From: Cyclobacterium salsum | GTDB lineage: Bacteria > Bacteroidota > Bacteroidia > Cytophagales > Cyclobacteriaceae | Reading direction: 5' to 3' | Assembly: GCF_010119245.1 (NCBI RefSeq) | Contig: NZ_WNKG01000004.1 | Span: forward strand, 62,001-126,000 | DNA length: 64,000 nucleotides | Part shown: piece by piece, positions 18,794-26,492 of the stretch | How positions within the stretch are numbered: position 1 is the stretch's first letter | How the letters are laid out: every line of letters starts with the position of its first letter | Program-made: the position numbers and the translations under genes | The notes under the pieces: model-generated | What the model was told of the DNA's origin: nothing | The model's input: only the letters and a program-made list of their open reading frames with translations | Database searches by the model: none

Positions 18794-19577
18794 TGTGTAA
18801 AGAAATCAGTTTATGCTCACAAAGTACCTCCTCGTAAACCGCTTTTAATTGGGGACTTTCCCGGACCACTTCACCGATGATAATGATCGCTGGGGCACCC
18901 ACCTTTTGCTTGCTGGCCTTGTCTAGAATATCCATCATGGTACCGGCTACTACTTTTTCCTCACGGGTAGTTCCCCGTTCAATAATGGCAATGGGTTTGT
19001 CTACCAAGCCCTGAGCCTCGTATATTCCTACTATTTCTGACAGTTTTTTGGTTCCCATCAACAGTACCACTGTAGCCTTGGAACGACTGGCTAGTTTCAA
19101 ATCGTTGGAAAGTGCTCCACTACTGGTAGTGCCCGTGATCACCCAATAACTCTCAGAAACTCCTCGTTTGGTAACCGGAATTCCCGCAGCAGCAGGGACG
19201 GCTACCGTGGACGAAATGCCAGGAACCACATCCGTGGTGATCCCGAATTGATGGATGTAATCCAATTCCTCAGCTCCTCTACCAAATACGAACGGATCGC
19301 CCCCTTTCAGACGGACCACGTGACCGTATTCCTGAGCATAACGCACACAGAGCCGGTTGGTATCCTCCTGTGGGTTTTTGAGACTGCCATGCCTCTTCCC
19401 TACAAATACCTTCAGTGCCTTGTCCGGAGCATGATTTAACAACGAACGGTCAATCAATGCATCAAACAGCACCACATCGGCTTTGTTAAGTGCCAGGACA
19501 CCTTTCAGGGTAATCAATTCCGGATCCCCCGGCCCGGCACCTACCAACGTCACTCTTGGTCTCACTTCACTCCTCAT
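18786..19577 (-). CDS. cobA: Uroporphyrinogen-III C-methyltransferase (SUMT)
   Basis: 263 residues. Uses two S-adenosylmethionine to convert uroporphyrinogen III to precorrin-2, first step of siroheme synthesis. Clear family signatures: VTLVGAGPGDPELITLKG, DVVLFDALI, the RLKGGDPFVFGRG loop, and VVPGISSTVAVPAAAGIPVT. Overlaps the sulfite reductase gene by 4 bases upstream (ATGA) and the precorrin-2 dehydrogenase gene by 8 bases downstream. Confidence 0.95.
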   Translation of the reverse strand: MRSEVRPRVTLVGAGPGDPELITLKGVLALNKADVVLFDALIDRSLLNHAPDKALKVFVGKRHGSLKNPQEDTNRLCVRYAQEYGHVVRLKGGDPFVFGRGAEELDYIHQFGITTDVVPGISSTVAVPAAAGIPVTKRGVSESYWVITGTTSSGALSNDLKLASRSKATVVLLMGTKKLSEIVGIYEAQGLVDKPIAIIERGTTREEKVVAGTMMDILDKASKQKVGAPAIIIIGEVVRESPQLKAVYEEVLCEHKLISLHNE

Positions 19578-21679
19578 GCATGTACTTCTTTTGATCTGAA
19601 TTCGCTAATCGCCTCAAATACCCTTTCCGCAGTTCGATAGTATGCAGCAGCAAACGCTTCGGTAGGCGGATTTTGCTTGATTTGATACACCAGCTCTGCA
19701 AAGGGTTTATCCAGGTCAATTTTTCCACTGGCAATAAACTGATTTTCAAATTCGGAAACAATGCTGGCGTAACTATTGGTATTTACGCCCTCCGCTGTCA
19801 AAATGGCTTTGGCAGCATTTACCATGCTCGTGTAGGACTGGTAAATGCCATCAGCCCATTTTTCGGCTTTCAAACTATCCTCTGAGTCGGCCAGCTTTTC
19901 CCGGGCTTCCAGCAATAAGGTGGAAACCAAGTCAATTACCACACCGGCACATTCACCCACACCAATGGCTTTGACATACGGTTCCTCATTGCCCCAATCG
20001 ATGAAATCCGACTCGGTAATGTTGTCTGTTCCCGCAAGGGGCTTGAGTAATTCGTAGAAATACATTTGTCCTTTTCGCTCGTAATAGGAAGCGTAATTCT
20101 CTGCTTTTTCCCCCTGGGATTTGTAATCGTCCAGAAGAATTCGCAAGGCCTGAGGACCTCTTTTACTCGGAATTTTGATCACCTTGTCTGAGAAACGGCC
20201 TTTCCCGTCACCAAAAGTGGCACCGCCCAGCAGTACCTGCAAGGCAGGCAATACAGACTTACCGGCTTTCATGGACATGCCCTGAAATCCGATCGAAGCC
20301 ATATTGTGCTGCCCACATGCATTCATGCAACCGGAAATCTTAATCGTCAGGTGTTTGTCCAGCAAAAACTCCGGGTACTCGTCCAGAATTACTTTCCCCA
20401 TTACATCCGCAGCACCGGTACTACTGGCAATGCCCAGATTACAGGTATCCGTACCGGGGCAAGCCGTAATGTCTCCGATGGAATTATAACCATAGTCAGA
20501 AAGCCCCAGTTTTTTTAGCTCCTGGTAAAAAAACGGTAGCAATTCCTCTTTCACGTCCCGGATCAGAAAATTCTGTCGCAGGGTGAACCGCAGTTCGTCA
20601 TTGGCAAAGTCCTTAACGAGCTTTGCCAACTGACGGGCCTCTTTGGTATAAAAATCTCCTAAGTGGATTTTTACTCCTACCGCAAAATAACCCGGCTGCT
20701 TTTGAGGCAACACATTCGTTAGCTTCCATCGTTTGTAATTTTCATCCGCAGGAACAGTAAACTCGGGCAAAGCCGGGTCCGGCAGGGATTTGGATGCCTC
20801 AAATTCGCTCACATCAATGGGATAGGATTGATGCTGTAAGGCAGTTTGTTCTTCCGCTACCAATGCCAGAAACTCCTCAACCCCCAATTTATTGATGAGA
20901 AATTTCATTCGGGCTTTCATTCGCTTGGCTCTTTCACCATGTCGGTCAAAAACCCGAACCACTCCCTCGATAAACGGAATCAACTGATCGGTAGGCAAAA
21001 ACGCATGCACCGCATCTCCGTGCCGGGGCTGAGAGCCCAATCCACCACCCAGAAGCACTTTAAATCCCCGTTCTTCCACGCCATTTTCCCCTTTTCTCAC
21101 TTTGGCGATGAAACCAAGGTCGTGCAGGTACGAGAGTGCGGTATCTTCCTCACTGGACGAAAAGCTAATCTTAAATTTCCTTCCCATTTCCTGAGAGATG
21201 GGATTACGCAACATGTACCGGAAGGTAGCATCTGCATAGGGCGTTACGTCAAATGGCTCCGCAGGATCAATCCCCGCTGTTTCTGAAGCTGTCACGTTCC
21301 GAACGGTATTACCGCAAGCTTCGCGTATGGTGACATCATCCTTTTCCAGTTCGGACCAAAGTTCAGGTGTCCTGTCCAGACTGACATAGTGAATTTGAAT
21401 GTCCTGCCGCGTGGTAATGTGAAGCCGGCCGGTCGAATATTTCTCGGAGACATCACAGATTCGGTTGAGCTGTGAAGATGTCACCCGGCCAAATGGAAGT
21501 TTGATCCGGATCATTTGCACGCCTTCCTGCCGTTGCCCGTACACTCCCCGGGCTAATCGTAGGCTTCTGAATTTTTCTTCGTCTATTTTTCCGTTGCGAA
21601 AAAGGTTGATTTTATCTGCTAATTCGACGATATCTTTTTCTACAACTGGATTTTCTATTTCGGTTCTGAAACTTTGCAT
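19574..21679 (-). CDS. Siroheme-dependent sulfite reductase with C-terminal HEPN-like domain
   Basis: 701 residues from the ATG at 21679 (MQSFRTEIENPVVEKD); an upstream in-frame start would run into cysH. The core (about 1-560) has two ferredoxin-like/catalytic repeats and the four Cys that hold the 4Fe-4S cluster and siroheme: CPGTDTC (Cys407, Cys413) and SGCMNAC (Cys451, Cys455). The DI(T/Q)TRQ-type siroheme contact appears as HITTRQDIQ. It reduces sulfite to sulfide with six electrons, probably from ferredoxin. Residues about 576-695 are extra compared with usual ferredoxin-dependent enzymes and resemble a HEPN helical domain (YQSYTSMVNAAKAILTAEG). Context with APS reductase and siroheme genes favours sulfite over nitrite as substrate. 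Confidence 0.88.
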   Translation of the reverse strand: MQSFRTEIENPVVEKDIVELADKINLFRNGKIDEEKFRSLRLARGVYGQRQEGVQMIRIKLPFGRVTSSQLNRICDVSEKYSTGRLHITTRQDIQIHYVSLDRTPELWSELEKDDVTIREACGNTVRNVTASETAGIDPAEPFDVTPYADATFRYMLRNPISQEMGRKFKISFSSSEEDTALSYLHDLGFIAKVRKGENGVEERGFKVLLGGGLGSQPRHGDAVHAFLPTDQLIPFIEGVVRVFDRHGERAKRMKARMKFLINKLGVEEFLALVAEEQTALQHQSYPIDVSEFEASKSLPDPALPEFTVPADENYKRWKLTNVLPQKQPGYFAVGVKIHLGDFYTKEARQLAKLVKDFANDELRFTLRQNFLIRDVKEELLPFFYQELKKLGLSDYGYNSIGDITACPGTDTCNLGIASSTGAADVMGKVILDEYPEFLLDKHLTIKISGCMNACGQHNMASIGFQGMSMKAGKSVLPALQVLLGGATFGDGKGRFSDKVIKIPSKRGPQALRILLDDYKSQGEKAENYASYYERKGQMYFYELLKPLAGTDNITESDFIDWGNEEPYVKAIGVGECAGVVIDLVSTLLLEAREKLADSEDSLKAEKWADGIYQSYTSMVNAAKAILTAEGVNTNSYASIVSEFENQFIASGKIDLDKPFAELVYQIKQNPPTEAFAAAYYRTAERVFEAISEFRSKEVHA

Positions 21680-21717
21680 GGTACTGATTTTTCGGTTTTT
21701 TAACCTTTTAAAGTTGA

Positions 21718-22443
21718 TTAGGATTTGTTGGTCAACTGACCCGGCTCGTGGAGTCCGCATTCCTTATGAGAAGCCTCCCACCACCAACGTCCGGCTCGTG
21801 GATCCTCTCCCGGAGAAATGGCCCGGGTACAGGGAGCACATCCAATGCTGACGAAGCCCTTGTCATGTAAGGGATTATAAGGGATCTTATGCTCATTGAT
21901 ATAATCCAGCATTTGATCCATGGTCCAGTGCAGCAAGGGGTTGTATTTCAGGATTTGATTCCCTTCATCCCATTCCAATAAGGGCATCCTCTTCCGGTTA
22001 GCACTTTGGTCGGCCCGAAGACCGGTAACCCAAACACGGTTCCCTTTCAGGGCACGCTTAAGGGGCTCTACCTTGCGTACGAAACAACATGCCTTCCTGT
22101 TCGCTACGGACTGGTAAAAACCATTGATGCCATTCTTGCTAACCAGGTCCTGGACAGCCTCCGTCTCCGGGTAATAAGGCTGAATGTCCAACCCGTACTT
22201 AACGATGGTTTTAGCCAGCAAATCATAGGTTTCGTAGAAAAGCCTGCCTGTGTCCAGCGTGAAAACTTTGACTGGCAACTGGTGTTTAGCAATGACTTCG
22301 GTAATCACCTGATCTTCCTGGCCTAGCGAGGTGGAAAAAACCACTTCTCCGGGAAAGAGATCAGTCAATAAAGTTAAACCCTCTGCAACAGGCAATTTTT
22401 CTACTCGCCGGGTCAGTTCCTTCATTTCGTTCGCTTCAATCAT
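21718..22443 (-). CDS. cysH: Adenylyl-sulfate (APS) reductase, assimilatory
   Basis: 241 residues. Reduces activated sulfate to sulfite with thioredoxin. P-loop-like SFSTSLGQEDQVI-type nucleotide site, and the redox Cys in KECGLH (Cys229). The cluster motif Cys119-Cys120 ... Cys202-x2-Cys205 (KACCFVRK and CAPC) binds a 4Fe-4S cluster, which marks the APS-reducing subgroup rather than the PAPS-reducing E. coli type. First gene of the operon cysH - sulfite reductase - SUMT - precorrin-2 dehydrogenase; an ATP sulfurylase is not in the window. Confidence 0.93.
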   Translation of the reverse strand: MIEANEMKELTRRVEKLPVAEGLTLLTDLFPGEVVFSTSLGQEDQVITEVIAKHQLPVKVFTLDTGRLFYETYDLLAKTIVKYGLDIQPYYPETEAVQDLVSKNGINGFYQSVANRKACCFVRKVEPLKRALKGNRVWVTGLRADQSANRKRMPLLEWDEGNQILKYNPLLHWTMDQMLDYINEHKIPYNPLHDKGFVSIGCAPCTRAISPGEDPRAGRWWWEASHKECGLHEPGQLTNKS

Positions 22444-22514
22444 GGTGTTTCGGTTTTAATCTAAGGGTTGCCCCTCCGGTCGTGCTATCTGCTTCTTACA
22501 CAGGGCTGCAAATA

Positions 22515-22522
22515 CAAAAGTA
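22515..22522 (-). promoter_or_regulatory. -7 element of the cysH operon (TACTTTTG on minus strand) with short structured leader
   Basis: CAAAAGTA on the plus strand reads TACTTTTG on the minus strand, a TAnnTTTG match. The leader to the cysH ATG is about 65 nt and contains a small AGGG-GCAA-CCCT hairpin with a GNRA tetraloop. It does not match the SAM riboswitch motifs that I know. The neighbouring Rrf2 gene is a candidate regulator acting here. Confidence 0.5.
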
Positions 22523-22562
22523 CATAAAACCTACAAATTATATAGAGTAAATGGAAAAAAAT

Positions 22563-22979
22563 TTACTCGTTAGATAAAATATCCTGCAACGTCTTCATTT
22601 CCAATATTTTGAGTGTTTCATCCCGCACCTCTATCATCACCTTATTCAGGCCACATTGCTCCTGATTCTCACATTCCTCGCAGGGTTCGTAGTAATTGAG
22701 ACTCACACAGGGTAACAAGGCAATCGGACCATCCAGCAAGCGGATGATGCGGGAAAGGGGGATTTCCTTGGGCTCTTTGATAAGGTAATATCCCCCACCT
22801 TTTCCCTTTTTACTTCCCAAAAAACCGGCTTTTTTGAGTTCCAGCAGGATATTTTCTAAAAATTTATGGGATATATTATGAAATTCTGAAATCTCCTGAA
22901 TTAAAATGGCCCCCTGATCTTTGTTTTTTCCCAGATAAGTCAGAGCGTGAAAAGCGTATTTGGTTTTTTTTGAAAGCAT
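22563..22979 (-). CDS. Rrf2-family transcriptional regulator with a four-Cys motif
   Basis: 138 residues. N-terminal winged helix (MLSKKTKYAFHALTYLG; recognition segment ISHKFLENILLELKKAGFL, wing SKKGKGGGYYL) and dimerisation helix at the C-terminus. The loop region has PCVSLNYYEPCEECENQEQC, i.e. Cys-x8-Cys-x2-Cys-x5-Cys, more Cys than the three of IscR, which suggests an Fe-S cluster or redox switch. It is upstream of the sulfate-assimilation operon in the same direction, 119 bases from cysH with the cysH promoter between, so a CymR/IscR-like control of sulfur or Fe-S metabolism is a fair inference. Confidence 0.9.
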   Translation of the reverse strand: MLSKKTKYAFHALTYLGKNKDQGAILIQEISEFHNISHKFLENILLELKKAGFLGSKKGKGGGYYLIKEPKEIPLSRIIRLLDGPIALLPCVSLNYYEPCEECENQEQCGLNKVMIEVRDETLKILEMKTLQDILSNE

Positions 22980-23201
22980 GCGTCGTGCAAAAATGGTTGT
23001 ATTGATTAAAGATAATTACTTTCGGTAAAAATGAGCAGTTTATCGGATGATTTATGAAAAAAGACGGGGTCTTATGGAATTAAATCCTTCCAGTATGGGA
23101 TAAACCCTGATGATTGACAATCTCCAATGGAAGTAAAAAGGTACGTATTTTTTACATTGACTCAGGTGGTTATAGTTTGATTTCACACGTTTTAAAAAAG
23201 A

Positions 23202-24125
23202 TTATTTCAGAGAAAAGGTGATTACGACAAACCCATGGTCCGAAGGGTAGGGTATTTCCTTTTCGTTAATCCGAAGGGTTTCACCAAAATAGGCCATGTA
23301 GGAGGCAGAAGCCAACGGTTTTAAATCCCCTTTATAAAAAATGTAATCGATGCGGTGGGAGTCCATTTTTCCCTTTACATCCCAGGTAATGCCGGGATGC
23401 CAGATGGGATTGGGATGCACTTCCCGAAACGAATCCCTAAAGCCCATATCGGCCAATACCTTTGTCGCATACCAGGGTACGACCAGTCCATTATGGCGCG
23501 CCTGGGTTTCCTCGTTCCAGTCAAGGTGGGAGGGGGAATTCATGTCACCGCCCAAAATCATGGGAATCGAGTCGGTGGCAGCTGCGTATTTTTCGAGGTA
23601 GGGCAGCACATTTTGAATCATTTCGGTACGTTTGCCGGCGGCTTCCCAGGCCAGCAGTTCTTCGACCGATTTTCCCATCTGCTCCGGTGCATCCTCCCAG
23701 GGCAAATAGTAAAACCAGTTCGAAAAAACATTGATTTTTTGCTCATCGATCAGGACTTCGCGTCCGCCCAGGTAAAACGGATACCCGGTATCCATTCGCT
23801 CCCCAAAGGGGTGTTTGGAATAGATGGAAAGGTTGATGCTTTCGTCGTCCGGATCGGTACCCTTTGGCGCTATCAGATGAAAATGATACCCTAAAGTCTC
23901 CGCGATATGGGGTCCGGAGCCGTAGGTTTCCACCATGAGTATCAGGTCCGGGTCAATTTCCCGAATAATGGCTATCACCCGGTCCGGGCCATTGGGAAGG
24001 TCGTTGCCACCGTGCAAAATGTTCCAGGCCATCACCTTCAGCGTCTTTGTATCGGATTGCGCCCAGGCATCGGCTTCCATCAATAATAAAGCGGCAAGGC
24101 AGGCAAACAGTACGATTCGTTTCAT
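23202..24125 (-). CDS. Exported endonuclease/exonuclease/phosphatase-fold protein
   Basis: 307 residues with a signal peptide (MKRIVLFACLAALLLMEADAWAQ). The EEP fold is shown by KVMAWNILHGGND (metal Asn), MVETYG (metal Glu), GGDMNSPSHLDW (catalytic Asp and Asn) and the C-terminal YPSDHGFVVITF (Ser-Asp-His). Members hydrolyse phosphodiester or phosphomonoester bonds in DNA, sphingolipids or inositol phosphates; an exported one may free phosphate from outside substrates. Substrate not readable. Single gene. Confidence 0.87.
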   Translation of the reverse strand: MKRIVLFACLAALLLMEADAWAQSDTKTLKVMAWNILHGGNDLPNGPDRVIAIIREIDPDLILMVETYGSGPHIAETLGYHFHLIAPKGTDPDDESINLSIYSKHPFGERMDTGYPFYLGGREVLIDEQKINVFSNWFYYLPWEDAPEQMGKSVEELLAWEAAGKRTEMIQNVLPYLEKYAAATDSIPMILGGDMNSPSHLDWNEETQARHNGLVVPWYATKVLADMGFRDSFREVHPNPIWHPGITWDVKGKMDSHRIDYIFYKGDLKPLASASYMAYFGETLRINEKEIPYPSDHGFVVITFSLK

Positions 24126-24314
24126 CGGTTACGTTCAGAAATGGTGGATGCGATGGGCCGCTCATTTTGATGAAAAGCGGCTACTGGTAAATATACACAG
24201 GTTTTCTGTTCCGGCCAATCGCTTTTTTTTTGATTTCATCCTGGCGGCAAGGGGATTGGATAGCCTTCCTGGAAACCCGAACGATAGTACCAGCGACTAA
24301 TAGTAGCCCTGAGA

Positions 24315-24353
24315 ACAAAAAAGGGAAAGCAAGTTCCTAGACTCACTTTCCCT
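24315..24353 (-). terminator. Terminator of htpG
   Basis: On the minus strand AGGGAAAG pairs with CTTTCCCT across a 16-base loop and is followed by TTTTTT. It lies 24 bases after the htpG stop. Confidence 0.75.
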
Positions 24354-24376
24354 GATAATTAATATATTTTTTACTT

Positions 24377-26260
24377 TCAAATCAACTCCACACTTCTTTT
24401 CACAAAGGCGGTAAGCTCCTTGCCTGTCAATAGGCCCTGCGAAAGCAAGGCCAAATCAAAGGACTGTTTGGCGAGGCGTTCCTGCTCGGCGGCATCTTCA
24501 GATTTCAAAATCCGATCGATCACCGGGTGGTTTCCGTTCACGCCTACCTTGTAATTATCCGGCATGGCACCATAAAATCCCATTCCTCCCCCGTTTTTCG
24601 CCATGTCCTTCATACGTCTCATAAACTCATCCATGGTGACCGTCACCGGCAATTCTTCGGGGCTGGAACCCTCTACCTCCACATTATAGGTCTGGCTTCC
24701 AATGGCTTTTTCAAATATTTCCTTGACCTTTTTGGACTGCTCTTCAGTCAGCAGGTTTTCATATCCGCCTTCTTTATCAATCAGCTTGTCCACTACATCG
24801 GCATCCACCCGCTTCAGGCTGGCATTTTCCAACTTACCTTCCAGGTTTTGGATAAAATGACTGTCTATGGGAGAATCCATCAAGAGCACATCGTAATCTT
24901 TTTTATTGGCCGATTGGATAAAGGTATCTTGTTTGTCGGCATCCGTGGCATACAGGTACACCAACTTCTCGTCCTTCCCGGTTTGATAGGGTTTGACCTT
25001 TTCCTGGTATTCATCCAGGGTAAAATGCTCCCCGTTTGTATTGGTGAGTAGGGCAAAGTCCTTCCCTTTTTCGTAAAATTTGTCCTCCGAGATCATTCCG
25101 TACTTCACAAAAAGGCCAATGTCCTTCCACTTTTCTTCGTACACTTTCCGGTCTTTTTTGAATAATTCGCCCAGCTTATCGGCTACCTTTTTGGTGATGT
25201 AACTGTTGATTTTCTTGACGTTGCTGTCCGACTGCAGGAAACTACGGGAAACGTTCAACGGAATGTCCGGAGAATCGATTACCCCGTGCAATAGCATCAG
25301 GAATTCCGGCACGATATCTTTTACCTCATCGGTGATAAATACCTGCCGGCTAAACAGTTTGATTTTATTTCGCTGCAGGTCAAAGTCGTTCTTAACCTTG
25401 GGGAAATACAAAACGCCAGTCAGGTTAAAGGGGTAGTCCACATTCAGGTGAATCCAGAAAAGCGGATCCTCGCTCATCGGATACAATTCCTTGTAAAATT
25501 TCAAGTAATCCTCATCCGTCAACTCGCTTGGTGCCTGTGTCCAGATTGGGTTGGTGGTATTGATGATATTATCCACCTCTACCGATTTCCACTTTTTCTC
25601 TCCTTTATCATCTACCCCGTCTTCTACACTTTCGGTTTTGGTTTCAAAGCGGATAGGCACGGGAAGGAACTTGGCGTATTTGTCCAGGATTTCCTGCAGC
25701 TTCCACTTGTCCAGAAATTCCTCGGACTCGCTGTTGATATGTAGGATCACATCCGTTCCCCGGTCGGTTTTGTCGCCGGGGCTGATTTCAAATTCGGTGC
25801 TGCCATCACAGACCCATTTGGCCGGCTCCGCCCCTTCCTCACGGGACAGGGAATGGATTTCTACTGTATCGGCCACCATAAAGGCCGAATAAAAACCCAG
25901 ACCGAACTTACCAATGATCTCATTGGCATCCTTAGCATCTTTGAACTTCTCCACAAATTCGGATGCGCCGGAGAAGGCAATCTGGTTGATGTATTTTTTG
26001 ATTTCCTCAGCAGTCATGCCCAAACCCTTATCCGATACGGTAATGGTCTTTTTCTCCTTGTCAAAGCTGACATCGATGGTCAGATCACCCAGTTCTCCTT
26101 TGTAATCCCCTAAAGCGGCCATCCTTTTGATTTTCTGGGTGGCATCCACCGCATTGGACACTAATTCCCTTAGAAAAATTTCATTATCCGAATAGAGAAA
26201 CTTCTTGATAATGGGGAAAATATTTTCGGTATGGATCGAAATGGTACCTTTTTCCTGCAT
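24377..26260 (-). CDS. htpG: Chaperone HtpG (Hsp90)
   Basis: 627 residues, full length. N-terminal GHKL ATPase with FLRELVSNAVDATQKI, VSDKGLGMTAEEI and GKFGLGFYSAFMVAD; middle domain with LYFPK and the arginine of NVSRSFLQ; C-terminal dimerisation domain without the eukaryotic MEEVD tail. The ATP-driven dimer remodels client proteins under stress. Single gene with its own terminator. Confidence 0.97.
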   Translation of the reverse strand: MQEKGTISIHTENIFPIIKKFLYSDNEIFLRELVSNAVDATQKIKRMAALGDYKGELGDLTIDVSFDKEKKTITVSDKGLGMTAEEIKKYINQIAFSGASEFVEKFKDAKDANEIIGKFGLGFYSAFMVADTVEIHSLSREEGAEPAKWVCDGSTEFEISPGDKTDRGTDVILHINSESEEFLDKWKLQEILDKYAKFLPVPIRFETKTESVEDGVDDKGEKKWKSVEVDNIINTTNPIWTQAPSELTDEDYLKFYKELYPMSEDPLFWIHLNVDYPFNLTGVLYFPKVKNDFDLQRNKIKLFSRQVFITDEVKDIVPEFLMLLHGVIDSPDIPLNVSRSFLQSDSNVKKINSYITKKVADKLGELFKKDRKVYEEKWKDIGLFVKYGMISEDKFYEKGKDFALLTNTNGEHFTLDEYQEKVKPYQTGKDEKLVYLYATDADKQDTFIQSANKKDYDVLLMDSPIDSHFIQNLEGKLENASLKRVDADVVDKLIDKEGGYENLLTEEQSKKVKEIFEKAIGSQTYNVEVEGSSPEELPVTVTMDEFMRRMKDMAKNGGGMGFYGAMPDNYKVGVNGNHPVIDRILKSEDAAEQERLAKQSFDLALLSQGLLTGKELTAFVKRSVELI

Positions 26261-26492
26261 GGTATTTTTTATTTTTATGTAAACAAAGTCTTTATTGTAT
26301 TCTTGCCTTGTTCAAGTCTTGTTCCAATTTTATTTTCGTGTCAAATTGTCAGTCTCCGGTCAGTGTTAATTAATTCAATTTCCATCCGCAGGATGCGTCA
26401 AACGAATTCTTTTCCAAGGTTTCAGTTTAGTGATTTCCTCCAACAATTCAGAATATTTTGGTATTATGCGACATCATCAACACCAACTCAAC

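Noticed and set aside
22444-22508. SAM riboswitch in the cysH leader
   Set aside because: The leader is about 65 nt and lacks the S-box or SAM-II conserved segments that I know; only a small GNRA hairpin is present.
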